Shown: positions 26,919 to 35,570, counted from the stretch's first letter. The stretch is DNA of 64,000 nucleotides from Schlegelella_A sp965246805 (GCA_965246805.1 CBDFFO010000003.1:62001-126000); one strand, 5' to 3'. A program made the numbers and translations. Notes: generated by a model not told the origin, from the sequence alone.

Positions 26919-27280
26919 GTCACCCGGGGCAGCACCTTGTTCAGGAGGCCGATGTCGATCGGCTTCTGCAGGTAGTGGTCGACCCGTGCGAACGCGCTCG
27001 CGACGCGCTGATCGGTGGCGCTGTGACCGGTGATCGCGATCAGGATCACGTCGTCGCCGTGACGTTCGCGGATCCGGCGTGACAGCTCGGCGCCATCCAT
27101 GCCGGGCAGGCCGACGTCGAGCAACACACAGTCGGGCTGGTGGGCCTGCACCATCTCGAACGCCTGCAGCCCGTCGTGGGCGATCGAGACCTCATACCCG
27201 TTGCCGACCAGGATCGCCTCCAGCATGTCGGCCACATCGATGTTGTCTTCGACGATGAGAACGCGGGCGGCATCCGACAT
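26915..27280 (-). CDS. Single-domain response regulator (CheY-like)
   Basis: A 121-aa receiver with no output domain. The acidic pair is in VLIVEDNIDV, the phospho-acceptor is Asp55 in CVLLDVGLPG, Thr is in LIAITGHSA and Lys is in HYLQKPIDI. The ATG at 27280 gives the canonical start; an in-frame TTG at 27295 is less likely. It faces the hybrid kinase tail to tail, overlapping by 4 nt, and is a likely phosphotransfer partner. Its target must be another protein. Confidence 0.9.
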   Translation of the reverse strand: MSDAARVLIVEDNIDVADMLEAILVGNGYEVSIAHDGLQAFEMVQAHQPDCVLLDVGLPGMDGAELSRRIRERHGDDVILIAITGHSATDQRVASAFARVDHYLQKPIDIGLLNKVLPRVT

Positions 27281-27370
27281 GGTTGGAACGTGCAATCACG
27301 GTCAGGAACGACCGCTCTCGATGGGCAAGCAGTGTGCCTGATGTCCGACAACCGGGCGGGAAGTCGTCCG

Positions 27371-27406
27371 ACAAAACAAGGTCCGGTCCGCCGGTCTGTC
27401 CGGGCC
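27371..27406 (-). terminator. Intrinsic terminator after clsB-like gene
   Basis: On the minus strand GGCCCGG (27406-27400) pairs with CCGGACC (27386-27380) with one G-T pair and a 13-nt loop, then TTGTTTTG follows at once (27379-27372). It lies about 28 nt past the cardiolipin synthase stop and would end the long leftward operon. Confidence 0.6.
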
Positions 27407-27433
27407 CGTGGCCTCGCGTGGGCGCGAAAACCG

Positions 27434-28714
27434 TCAATACCGGTTCCCCGTCATGAACAACGCGAACCGCATCATCCCGTACGCCAGCCAGCTCAACACG
27501 CGCGCGGCCCACGGCCGGCCCAGGTGCGATCGGCTCTCGACGCGCTGGCCTTCGTTGGCGATCGAGTTCATCAGATGCTCGCGCAGCGCCGCCACGAAGG
27601 CTTCATCGCGCGCGAAGATATTGGCCTCGCGCGCGAGCAGGAGGCTCAGCGGTTCCAGGTTCGAAGATCCGACGGTCGCGATCGCGCCGTGCGTGCCGTC
27701 GAACACGGCGACCTTCGCGTGCAGGAAGCTCGCCTTGTATTCGACGATCTCGATGCCGTGGTTGAGCAGCACCCCGTAGAGCGCACGGGTGGTGTGGTGC
27801 TGCATGAAGTACTCGTACCGACCCTGCAACAGCAGCGTGATGTGGACGCCCCGCTTCCTCGCGCGAAGCAACGCGCGCTGTAGCTTCACGCCAGGCACGA
27901 AATAGGCGTTGGCGATCAGGATCTCGGTCTTCGCCTGGTTGATCGCGAAGCGGTACGTACGCTCGATGCGGCGACGGTAGCGAACGTTGTCGCGCAGCAC
28001 CAGGGCCGCGGTCGAACCCAGGCCGGCCAGCTTGCCGGCAGCGCCCGCGCCACGCGGTCCGGGGCCCCGCTCGTCGTCGTCGACTTCGGGCGGAAAGTGC
28101 TCGAGCATCTCGGGGTCGGTGAAATCGGCCCCGGCCCGCACTGCGGCACGCACCGATCGCAACGCGGCGCGCACGTCGTGGCGGCGTGCATCGCGGGCCG
28201 CCTCGACGCGCAGCCAGAGCCGCGTCATGGTCTCGTGCACATCATCGACGAGCGGGCCAATCACGCGGACCGAGAAGTCGAGGCGCGGCTCGGCGAGCGC
28301 GCCGTGGTTGGGGTCGACGTAGTCGTCGAGCAGATTGATGCCGCCGCAGAACGCGATCCAACCGTCGACGACGCAAAGCTTGCGATGCAGGCGCCGCCAT
28401 TTGCGCGGCATCAGCATGCGCCAGCCGCGCGCATCGTTGAAGCTGCGCCACTGCAGGCCGGCTGCACGCCACCGCGTTTGCCACTCGGGTGGGATCGTTG
28501 GCGTGCCGAACGCGTCGACCACGACCCGCACCACCACGCCGCGGGCCGCGGCCCGTTCGAGCGCCTCGGCCACCGGCAGCACCGCGCCGGCGAACTCGAG
28601 AATGTAGGTCTCGAGCAGCACCTCTGCGCGGGCGTTGTCGACGGCCTCGACCAGGCTCGCGAAGAATTCAGATCCGCCCTTCAGCAGCGTGAGCTTGTGG
28701 CTCGGCCGCAGCAT
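27434..28714 (-). CDS. clsB: Cardiolipin synthase (ClsB-like, phospholipase D superfamily)
   Basis: A 426-aa PLD-family enzyme with two HKD motifs: HRKLCVVDGWIAFCGG and HAKVAVFDGTHGAIATVGS, the second followed by SSNLEPLS. It starts LRPSHKLTLLKGG, lacking N-terminal membrane helices, so it matches ClsB (YbhO) rather than ClsA. A linker of Asp/Glu and GPGPRGAGAA residues joins the two halves. A TTG at 28837 overlapping the upstream stop would add 41 residues; the ATG at 28714 fits ClsB better. In E. coli ybhP and clsB are neighbours, as here. Confidence 0.9.
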   Translation of the reverse strand: MLRPSHKLTLLKGGSEFFASLVEAVDNARAEVLLETYILEFAGAVLPVAEALERAAARGVVVRVVVDAFGTPTIPPEWQTRWRAAGLQWRSFNDARGWRMLMPRKWRRLHRKLCVVDGWIAFCGGINLLDDYVDPNHGALAEPRLDFSVRVIGPLVDDVHETMTRLWLRVEAARDARRHDVRAALRSVRAAVRAGADFTDPEMLEHFPPEVDDDERGPGPRGAGAAGKLAGLGSTAALVLRDNVRYRRRIERTYRFAINQAKTEILIANAYFVPGVKLQRALLRARKRGVHITLLLQGRYEYFMQHHTTRALYGVLLNHGIEIVEYKASFLHAKVAVFDGTHGAIATVGSSNLEPLSLLLAREANIFARDEAFVAALREHLMNSIANEGQRVESRSHLGRPWAARVLSWLAYGMMRFALFMTGNRY

Positions 28715-28833
28715 CCGCGTGTCGACCGGCTGCTGCCTGCGCAGAAGCGACAGGCGGCGCTCGCGGCCGGGCGGCCACGGTTTGACCGTGCTGCGGCGTT
28801 CGGCCGGGGCCGGGGCCGTGACGCGCGGCGCGT

Positions 28834-29646
28834 TCAATCGATTTCGAGCTCGGCCACGAGCGGAAGGTGATCCGACATGCGCGCCCACGCCGCGCCGCGC
28901 GGCACCGAGGTGCCGAGGCAACGCATGCCGCGCAGGTAAAAGCGGTCCATCGAGAACATCGGCATCCGCGACGGGAAGGTGTTGATGCGCGCGGCCGGAT
29001 CGCCAGGCACCATGCCGCGCGCGAGATCGCAGCCGTGCATCAGACCATCGAGCTTGTCGCCCCAGTCGTTGAAGTCTCCGGCGACGATGAGCGCTTCGCC
29101 TTTCGGCACCGTCGCCTCGACGAACTCGGCCAGGCGCTGCACCTGCCGCACGCGGCTCGCGTGGATCAGGCCGAAGTGCGCGACGATGGCGTGCACGACG
29201 GTGCCGTTCCAGTGCACCGGCACATGCAGCAGGCCGCGCTGCTCGAAGCGGTGGTCCGAGACGTCGTGGTGGCCGACGTCGCCGAGCGGCCAGCGCGACA
29301 GCAGTGCATTGCCGTGCTCGCCGTCGCGCGTGACCGCGTTGGTGCGGTAGGCCACCTCGTAGCCTTCGGGCGCGAGATAGTCGGCCTGCGGCACGCGTGG
29401 CCAGCCGATGTGGGTGTCGGGGAACTCGCGCGCGACCGCGCGGTTCATGCGCCGCACCTCCTGCAGGAAGACGAGGTCGGTGTCGAGTGCCTCGATGCCG
29501 AGCACGAGGTTGTGGATCTCGAGCCGTTTCTTCGGGCCGACGCCGCGCACGCCCTTGTGGATGTTGTACGTGGCCACGCGCAGCACGCTCGAATGGGTGG
29601 TGTTGGTGTTGAAGCCGCGCGAGTGGGCTTGCGACTGGAAGGTCAT
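28834..29646 (-). CDS. ybhP: Endonuclease/exonuclease/phosphatase family protein (YbhP-like)
   Basis: A 270-aa member of the EEP superfamily. The motifs are RVATYNIHKGV (Asn), VFLQEVRR (Glu), IVAHFGLIH, IVAGDFNDWGD (Asp, Asn) and a terminal MSDHLPLVAELE (Ser-Asp-His). The catalytic set is complete, so it is a metal-dependent phosphohydrolase. The substrate is unknown. The ATG at 29646 overlaps the nudB stop by 4 nt. It lies between nudB and the cardiolipin synthase, which suggests a phospholipid or phosphodiester role. Confidence 0.87.
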   Translation of the reverse strand: MTFQSQAHSRGFNTNTTHSSVLRVATYNIHKGVRGVGPKKRLEIHNLVLGIEALDTDLVFLQEVRRMNRAVAREFPDTHIGWPRVPQADYLAPEGYEVAYRTNAVTRDGEHGNALLSRWPLGDVGHHDVSDHRFEQRGLLHVPVHWNGTVVHAIVAHFGLIHASRVRQVQRLAEFVEATVPKGEALIVAGDFNDWGDKLDGLMHGCDLARGMVPGDPAARINTFPSRMPMFSMDRFYLRGMRCLGTSVPRGAAWARMSDHLPLVAELEID

Positions 29647-30128
29647 GACGTGCAGCCGAGGAAACGGGGCAACTGCAGAATGGCTTCCGCATTCGAAGGC
29701 GAGAAGCACGCATCGGCCGCGTCGTGCAGCGTCAACCAGCGGTGCTGCAGATGCTCGCGCGGGTTGAGCATGATGGCCGCGTCGCGCGGCACGCAAAGGC
29801 CGAACACGTGCTCGGTGTTGGTCGTCACGCCGGGCGCGTATCGGTAGCGCCACACCGGATAGATGTCGTACACGTTCGAGAGCTGCCAATCGCGAAGGCA
29901 CGACTGTGGCACGGCCGCCGATCCGATGTGGATCCCGGTTTCTTCGACGACTTCGCGGATGCACGTGGTCGTGAGCGCCTCGGCAACATCGTCTTTCGAG
30001 CCCGTGACGCTTTGCCAGAACCCGGGCTGATCGGCGCGCTCGATCAGCAGCACCTCGGCCTCGGCGCTGTGGATGATCACCAGCACGGACTCCGGGATCT
30101 TGTACGGGCGCGCGCCACCGTCACTCAT
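29643..30128 (-). CDS. nudB: Dihydroneopterin triphosphate diphosphatase
   Basis: A 161-aa Nudix hydrolase of the NudB/FolQ type, removing pyrophosphate from dihydroneopterin triphosphate in folate synthesis. Family features are YKIPESVLVIIH at the start, LIERADQPGFWQSVTGSKD, and the Nudix box REVVEETGI. The box has six residues instead of five between its Gly and first Glu. The ATG at 30128 removes an unlikely 17-residue leader. It starts 47 bp after aspS on the same strand, so it is probably part of the aspS transcript, and is coupled to the ybhP-like gene. Confidence 0.9.
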   Translation of the reverse strand: MSDGGARPYKIPESVLVIIHSAEAEVLLIERADQPGFWQSVTGSKDDVAEALTTTCIREVVEETGIHIGSAAVPQSCLRDWQLSNVYDIYPVWRYRYAPGVTTNTEHVFGLCVPRDAAIMLNPREHLQHRWLTLHDAADACFSPSNAEAILQLPRFLGCTS

Positions 30129-30175
30129 GCGAACGCATCGGCATGCATGCCGGGCCTCCGATGACGAATGGATGC

Positions 30176-31975
30176 TCAAGCCGCCTGCGCATTGCGCAGG
30201 CGGATGTGCAATTCGCGCAACTGCTTCTCATCGACCGCACTCGGCGCGTTGGTAAGCAGGTCCTGCGCACGCTGCGTCTTCGGGAACGCGATCACGTCGC
30301 GCAGCGATTCGGCGCCCGTCATCAGCATCACGAAGCGGTCGAGGCCGATCGCGATGCCGCCGTGCGGCGGCGCGCCGTACTGCAACGCATCCAGCAGGAA
30401 GCCGAATTTCGCCTGCGCTTCCTCGGCATCGATCTTCAACGCACGGAACACCTTGCTCTGCACCTCCTCGCGGTGGATTCGCACCGAGCCGCCGCCGAGT
30501 TCGATGCCGTTCAGCACCACGTCGTAGGCTTTAGCAATGCAGCGGCCGGGATCGGTCTCGAGCCAGTCCTCGTGGCCATCTTTCGGCGACGTGAAGGGGT
30601 GGTGCACCGCGTTCCAGCGGCCGGCCGCGTCGTCGCGCTCGAACATCGGGAAGTCGACGACCCAGAGCGGCTCCCATTCGCCCTGCACGAGGCCGCGCGC
30701 CTTGCCGAACTCGCTGTGCCCGACCTTCACGCGCAACGCACCCATCGCATCGTTGACGACCTTCGCCTTGTCGGCGCCGAAGAAGATCAGATCGCCATCG
30801 ACCGCGCCGCAGCGTTTCAGGATCTCGGCCAGGGCCGCGTCGTGCAGGTTCTTGACGACCGGTGACTGCAACCCTTCACGGCCCTTCGCCGCCTCGTTGA
30901 CCTTGATCCACGCCAGACCCTTCGCGCCGTAGATCTTCACGAACTCGGTGTAGCCGTCGATCTCGCCCCGACTCAACCCGCCACTGGCCTGGCCACCGCC
31001 CGGCACGCGCAACGCCACCACCCGGCCGTCTGTCGTTTTCGCGGGCACGGAGAACACCTTGAAGTCGACGTCGCCCATCGCGTCGGTGAGCTCGGTGAGC
31101 TCGAGCTTCACGCGCAGGTCGGGCTTGTCGCTGCCGTAGCGGTGCATCGCGTCGGCGTACTTCATCACCGGGAACTCCGGCAACTCCACGCCGATCGCGT
31201 GTTCGAAGGTGCTGCGCACCATCTCCTCGAACATCGTGCGGATCTCTTCCTCGGAGAGGAACGAGGTCTCGACGTCGATCTGCGTGAATTCGGGCTGGCG
31301 GTCGGCACGCAGGTCTTCGTCGCGGAAGCACTTGGTGATCTGGTAGTAACGGTCGAAGCCGGCGACCATCAGCAGCTGCTTGAAGAGCTGGGGGCTCTGC
31401 GGCAGAGCGAAGAACTGGCCCGGGTGGACGCGGCTGGGCACCAGGTAGTCGCGCGCACCCTCGGGCGTGCTCTTGGTGAGCATCGGCGTCTCGATGTCGA
31501 TGAAGCCGTTCTTGTCGAGGAACTTCCGGATCTCCATCGCGACCCGGTAGCGCAGCATCATGTTGCGCTGCATCTGCGGGCGCCGCAGGTCGAGCACGCG
31601 GTGCGTGAGCCGGGTCGTTTCCGAGAGGTTCTCTTCGTCGAGCTGGAACGGCGGCGTGACGCTCGGGTTCAGCACCTCGAGCGTGTGGCAGAGCACCTCG
31701 ATCCGGCCGCTCGTGAGGTTAGCGTTGTCGGTGCCGGCGGGCCGTGCGCGCACGACGCCCTCGACCTCCAGGCAGAACTCGTTTCGGACGCCTTCGGCGA
31801 CCTTGAACATGTCGACGCGATCGGGGTCGCAGACGACCTGGACCAGGCCTTCGCGGTCGCGCAGATCGATGAAGATGACGCCGCCGTGGTCGCGGCGCCG
31901 GTGGGCCCAGCCCATCAGCGTGACGGTCTGTCCGAGCAGTGATTCGCCGACAAGTCCGCAGTACGTGGTTCTCAT
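30176..31975 (-). CDS. aspS: Aspartyl-tRNA synthetase
   Basis: A 599-aa class II synthetase of the bacterial type. It has an N-terminal OB anticodon-binding domain (MGWAHRRRDHGGVIFIDLRD), motif 1, motif 2 with FRDEDLRADRQPEFTQID, the bacterial GAD insertion, and motif 3 GIAIGLDRFVMLM near the end. Non-discriminating behaviour cannot be excluded from sequence alone. The ATG at 31975 is the canonical MRTTYCG start; longer leaders are unsupported. It belongs to the operon FmdB-DUF502-aspS-nudB, with 151 bp to DUF502. Confidence 0.97.
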   Translation of the reverse strand: MRTTYCGLVGESLLGQTVTLMGWAHRRRDHGGVIFIDLRDREGLVQVVCDPDRVDMFKVAEGVRNEFCLEVEGVVRARPAGTDNANLTSGRIEVLCHTLEVLNPSVTPPFQLDEENLSETTRLTHRVLDLRRPQMQRNMMLRYRVAMEIRKFLDKNGFIDIETPMLTKSTPEGARDYLVPSRVHPGQFFALPQSPQLFKQLLMVAGFDRYYQITKCFRDEDLRADRQPEFTQIDVETSFLSEEEIRTMFEEMVRSTFEHAIGVELPEFPVMKYADAMHRYGSDKPDLRVKLELTELTDAMGDVDFKVFSVPAKTTDGRVVALRVPGGGQASGGLSRGEIDGYTEFVKIYGAKGLAWIKVNEAAKGREGLQSPVVKNLHDAALAEILKRCGAVDGDLIFFGADKAKVVNDAMGALRVKVGHSEFGKARGLVQGEWEPLWVVDFPMFERDDAAGRWNAVHHPFTSPKDGHEDWLETDPGRCIAKAYDVVLNGIELGGGSVRIHREEVQSKVFRALKIDAEEAQAKFGFLLDALQYGAPPHGGIAIGLDRFVMLMTGAESLRDVIAFPKTQRAQDLLTNAPSAVDEKQLRELHIRLRNAQAA

Positions 31976-32126
31976 GAAAAGCTCCAATGATTCTTCGTCT
32001 TCGGGTCGTTCGCGGGCATGGCGCAACTGAACCGATGGGGTAGGAGACCGCGCGAGCATCCTTCTCGCCGCGCGGCGTGCCGGAGCGATGCCGTGCGGGC
32101 CCGCGGGCCCGGCACGGCATCGCGAT

Positions 32127-32783
32127 TCAATTTCGCAGCGGCAACGGCGCCGACACGGCCGCATCGATGCGGATCGGCGGCGCGACCACGCCCATCGAGA
32201 TCACGTATTTCAGCGCTTCGTCGACCGACATCGCCAACGCGATCACGTCGGTGCGCGGAACCATCAGGAAGAAGCCCGAGGTCGGGTTCGGCGTGGTCGG
32301 CACGTAGAGGCTCAGGTAGTCGCCGGGCAGATGCGTGGCCGCCTCGCCGCCCGGCTTGCCGGTGACGAACGCGATGGTCCACGAACCGGCCCGCGGATAC
32401 TGCACCAGCACCGCTTCACGAAAGGCATTTCCGCTGCTCGAGAACAGCGTGTCGGACACCTGCTGCACCGAGTTGTAGATCTGCTTGACGATCGGGATCT
32501 TGCCGAGCACCCGGTGCCCCTGACGCAAGGCCCACTGGCCGAAGATGTTGGCCGCGAACACGCCGGTGAGCAACAGCCCCACGACCATTGCGAGCACGCC
32601 AAGACCATGCACCGCCATCAGTTGGCGCACCGTCGGCTCGGCCGATTGCGGCAGGATGTTGAGCGAGCTCGACAGCACCCAGGCGAACACACCGTCGAGC
32701 AGGCCGAGCACGGCTTGCAGCACCCAGATCGTGACCGCGAGCGGCAGCCAGACCAATAGGCCGGCGAGCAGGTACTTCTTCAC
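32127..32783 (-). CDS. DUF502 family membrane protein
   Basis: A 218-aa inner-membrane protein with two N-terminal transmembrane helices (about 5-30 and 55-85), then a soluble domain containing PRAGSWTIAFVTGKPGGEA and YVPTTPNPTSGFFLMVP, diagnostic of DUF502. The function is unknown. It lies 9 bp after the FmdB gene and before aspS, an order common in betaproteobacteria. It has no recognisable catalytic residues. Confidence 0.88.
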   Translation of the reverse strand: MKKYLLAGLLVWLPLAVTIWVLQAVLGLLDGVFAWVLSSSLNILPQSAEPTVRQLMAVHGLGVLAMVVGLLLTGVFAANIFGQWALRQGHRVLGKIPIVKQIYNSVQQVSDTLFSSSGNAFREAVLVQYPRAGSWTIAFVTGKPGGEAATHLPGDYLSLYVPTTPNPTSGFFLMVPRTDVIALAMSVDEALKYVISMGVVAPPIRIDAAVSAPLPLRN

Positions 32784-32792
32784 GGGCGAGAT

Positions 32793-33209
32793 TCAGGAGT
32801 TGGGCTTGGACGACGGCGCGGCGCTCGGCGAGGCGGGCGCGGCACTCGCTGCGGGCGCGGACGTTGGCGACGGCGACGGCGACGGCGACGGCGCATTCGA
32901 CGGCGTGCCGGAGTCGCTCTTTTTCGCATCGCTCGGGGTGTTCGCACTCGCCTCCGACGACGGGCTTTCGGCCCCCTTACCGCCCGCTTCGTCACCGCCC
33001 TTCGGCGGTGGTGGCGCGGTCGACTTGTCGCCTCGAAAATCAGTGACGTACCAGCCCGAACCCTTCAATTGAAAGCCGGCGGCAGTGACTTGCTTCTGGT
33101 ATGTCGGATTGCCGCAGTTCGGGCACACCGTGAGCAGCGGGTCGGACATCTTTTGCAGCACATCCTGCGCGTGGCCACACGTGGTGCAGCGGTAGGCGTA
33201 GATCGGCAT
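32793..33209 (-). CDS. FmdB family zinc ribbon protein
   Basis: A 138-aa protein. Residues 1-60 form a zinc ribbon with Cys8, Cys11, Cys29 and Cys32 (RCTTCG and CPNCG) and the FmdB hallmark KGSGWYVTDF. The C-terminal 75 residues are low complexity, rich in Ser, Ala and Pro, including an S-P-S-P run encoded by a DNA hexamer repeat. FmdB proteins are putative regulators whose action is not established. It is the first gene of the FmdB-DUF502-aspS run. Confidence 0.9.
   Translation of the reverse strand: MPIYAYRCTTCGHAQDVLQKMSDPLLTVCPNCGNPTYQKQVTAAGFQLKGSGWYVTDFRGDKSTAPPPPKGGDEAGGKGAESPSSEASANTPSDAKKSDSGTPSNAPSPSPSPSPTSAPAASAAPASPSAAPSSKPNS
32866..32893. repeat. GGCGAC hexanucleotide tandem repeat
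   Basis: There are 4.7 perfect copies of GGCGAC on the plus strand, encoding Ser-Pro repeats in the FmdB tail on the minus strand. A multiple-of-three unit keeps the frame, so copy changes would vary only tail length. Confidence 0.7.
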
Positions 33210-33247
33210 CGAGAGGCCTCGTGAGGTCGAAAAAAGATGAACCCTTC

Positions 33248-33253
33248 AGTATA
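33248..33253 (-). promoter_or_regulatory. Putative -10 element for the FmdB-DUF502-aspS operon
   Basis: TATACT (5 of 6 to TATAAT) on the minus strand lies 39 nt upstream of the FmdB start, in an AT-richer patch. No good -35 stands at the right distance, so support is modest. Confidence 0.35.
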
Positions 33254-33286
33254 AGCGGCGAGGCTCTGTTGCGACCTGCATGACGG

Positions 33287-34837
33287 TCAACGATGCCAAT
33301 ACACCGCCATCAGCAGCAGCCCCAGCAAGAAGCCGACAGCCGTCGTGATCACCGCTTGCAGAAGGCGATTGGTGCGCCGCTGCTCGAACAGCAAGGCGTC
33401 GAGCGCGCGCTGGTGCTGCGCCGCGTGGCGGCTCGGCTTCAACGCCTCGTGCATCAGGCGCGGCAGATCGGGCAGCAATTGCACATAGCGCGGCGCTTCG
33501 CGTTTCAGGTTGGCGAGCAGGCCGCGCCAGCCGACCTGCTCGTTCATCCACCGTTCGAGGAACGGCTTCGCGGTGCTCCACAGGTCGAGGTCGGGGTCGA
33601 GGTCGCGACCGAGGCCCTCGATGTTGAACAGTGTTTTCTGCAACAGCACGAGCTGCGGCTGGATCTCGACGTTGAAGCGACGCGAGGTCTGGAACAGGCG
33701 GAGCAGCACCTGGCCGAGCGAGATGTCCTTGAGCGGTCGGTCGAAGTGCGGCTCGCAGACCGCGCGGATCGCCCCTTCGAGTTCGTCGATGCGGGTCGCC
33801 GCCGGTACCCAGCCGCTCTCGACGTGGAGCTCGGCCACCCGTTTGTAGTCACGCTGGAAAAACGCGATGAAGTTCTGCGCGAGGTAGTCCTTGTCGAACT
33901 CGGTGAGCGTGCCGACGATGCCGAAGTCGAGGCTCACGTAGCGGCCGAACGTTTCCGGCGCGAGCGAGACCTGGATGTTGCCGGGGTGCATGTCGGCGTG
34001 GAAGAAGCCGTCGCGAAAGACCTGCGTGAAGAAGATGGTGACGCCGTCGCGCGCGAGCTTGGGAATGTCGACGCCGGCATCGCGCAGGCGCTGCACCTGG
34101 CTGATCGGAACGCCTTTCATGCGCTCCATCACGATCACGCCCTGGGTGCAATAGTCCCACACCATCTCGGGCACCAAGACAAGGCCGAGGCCTTGCATGT
34201 TGCGCCGCAGCTGCGCGCCGTTCGAGGCTTCGCGCACGAGGTCGAGTTCGTCGTGTAAGTGCTTGTCGAACTCGGCCACCACTTCGCGCGGCTTCAGGCG
34301 CTTGCCGTCGGCCGACAAGCGCTCGACCCAGCGTGCGATGGTGCGCATCAGCGCGACGTCGTCGTCGATGGCTTCGAGCATGCCGGGGCGCAGCACCTTG
34401 ACGGCGACCTCGCGGCCATCCTTCAACACGCCAAAGTGAACCTGGGCGATCGATGCGCTCGCGACGGGTTCGGCGTCGAAGCTGGAGAACACCGCTTCGA
34501 TTGGTTGCCGGAAAGCGTGTTCGACGAGCTCGCGAGCGACGCTCGCGGGGAACGGCGGCACGCGGTCTTGCAGCTTCGCGAGTTCCTCGGCGTAGTCTGC
34601 GGGCAGGAGGTCGCGTCGGGTCGAGAGCACCTGGCCGAACTTCACGAACACCGGACCGAGTCGTTCGAGGCCCAAGCGCAAGCGTTCCCCGCGCGGCGCG
34701 TCGAGTCGCCTGCCAATCGTGATCACGCGGACGAGCGCGCGAATCCAACGTTGACGAAAGGTCGATAGCGCCAGCTCGTCGAGCCCGTAGCGCAGAACCG
34801 TGACGCTGATGAAGACGAGGCGGCCGATGTGCCTCAT
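33287..34837 (-). CDS. ubiB: Ubiquinone biosynthesis atypical kinase/ATPase
   Basis: A 516-aa UbiB (ADCK/ABC1) protein, an atypical protein-kinase-like ATPase needed for ubiquinone synthesis. The KxGQ motif is FVKFGQ (65-69). SASIAQVHFG is the Ala-rich nucleotide loop, HADMHPGNIQV is the catalytic loop, and LDFGIVG is the metal motif. The C-terminus has a transmembrane helix (about 493-513, VGFLLGLLLMAVYW). It is coupled to ubiJ by an ATGA overlap at 34834-34837. Confidence 0.96.
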   Translation of the reverse strand: MRHIGRLVFISVTVLRYGLDELALSTFRQRWIRALVRVITIGRRLDAPRGERLRLGLERLGPVFVKFGQVLSTRRDLLPADYAEELAKLQDRVPPFPASVARELVEHAFRQPIEAVFSSFDAEPVASASIAQVHFGVLKDGREVAVKVLRPGMLEAIDDDVALMRTIARWVERLSADGKRLKPREVVAEFDKHLHDELDLVREASNGAQLRRNMQGLGLVLVPEMVWDYCTQGVIVMERMKGVPISQVQRLRDAGVDIPKLARDGVTIFFTQVFRDGFFHADMHPGNIQVSLAPETFGRYVSLDFGIVGTLTEFDKDYLAQNFIAFFQRDYKRVAELHVESGWVPAATRIDELEGAIRAVCEPHFDRPLKDISLGQVLLRLFQTSRRFNVEIQPQLVLLQKTLFNIEGLGRDLDPDLDLWSTAKPFLERWMNEQVGWRGLLANLKREAPRYVQLLPDLPRLMHEALKPSRHAAQHQRALDALLFEQRRTNRLLQAVITTAVGFLLGLLLMAVYWHR

Positions 34838-35442
34838 GGGCCGGGCGGCCAGCCCGGGCCATCACGACTCTGCACCGGTGGCTCGCCCTCGCCGCCGTTG
34901 CCGGACGTTCCGGGTTCGCCCGGCGCGGCCGACTTGCCGAAGCCCCGAACGGCATCGGCCGCCTTCTTCAACGCGCCGTTGACGGCCGCCGCGAAACGCG
35001 AGAATTCGCGCGCCGGAGCATCTCCGATCAGCTTCGCGATGTCGTCTTCGATATCCCAGCGCAGGTTGTCGACGAGCCAGTTCACGTCGCCTGCGAGAGC
35101 GGCGTCGCCGGCGATGGTGATGTCGGGCTTGTCGCCGGTGAAAGCGCGAAACGCGGCGCGCGCGGGGTTCGAGGCGTCGACGCTGACAGTCAGATCTTCG
35201 GTGACCAGCGCCTCGTCTTCCGAACGCCACTCGATGAGGCCGGCGGGCGTCACGGTGAACAGGGCATTCGGCAGCGCCGGCAGCAGGCTCGGCCAGCCGT
35301 CGAAGCGGAAGCGGATGCTCTTGCCGGCATGCGGCATGAGGCGGCCGACGGCGACGGGCTCGGCGGCGATCACATGGTTGATCATGAGGACCAGGCGGTC
35401 CATCACGGCTTTGGTGAGCGTTGATTTGCCGGCATCGAACAT
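34834..35442 (-). CDS. ubiJ: Ubiquinone biosynthesis accessory factor (SCP2 domain)
   Basis: A 202-aa UbiJ protein with an N-terminal SCP2 lipid-binding domain (about 20-110) and a C-terminal helical region holding WLVDNLRWDIEDDIAKLIGD, typical of UbiJ. The last 45 residues are Gly/Pro-rich. UbiJ binds ubiquinone intermediates in the soluble Ubi complex. The ATG at 35442 is chosen over in-frame upstream ATG 35541, whose leader is not conserved in type. It is divergent from galE. Confidence 0.88.
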   Translation of the reverse strand: MFDAGKSTLTKAVMDRLVLMINHVIAAEPVAVGRLMPHAGKSIRFRFDGWPSLLPALPNALFTVTPAGLIEWRSEDEALVTEDLTVSVDASNPARAAFRAFTGDKPDITIAGDAALAGDVNWLVDNLRWDIEDDIAKLIGDAPAREFSRFAAAVNGALKKAADAVRGFGKSAAPGEPGTSGNGGEGEPPVQSRDGPGWPPGP

Positions 35443-35570
35443 GGTTCGGGATTGTAGGCACCCGACGGCGAGTGCGCGCTCGTGTTGGAACTTCGCCTTC
35501 GCTGTGGTCTTCTGCCCACGACACGCAGCGCCGCAAGCCAAGCGCCGATTTCATCGAGAATCGAAGCGCG

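Noticed and set aside
28715..28837. TTG start for clsB that overlaps the ybhP stop
   Set aside because: Would fit coupling, but the added 41 residues are basic low-complexity, and ClsB starts near the LRPSHK segment. Left open but not preferred.
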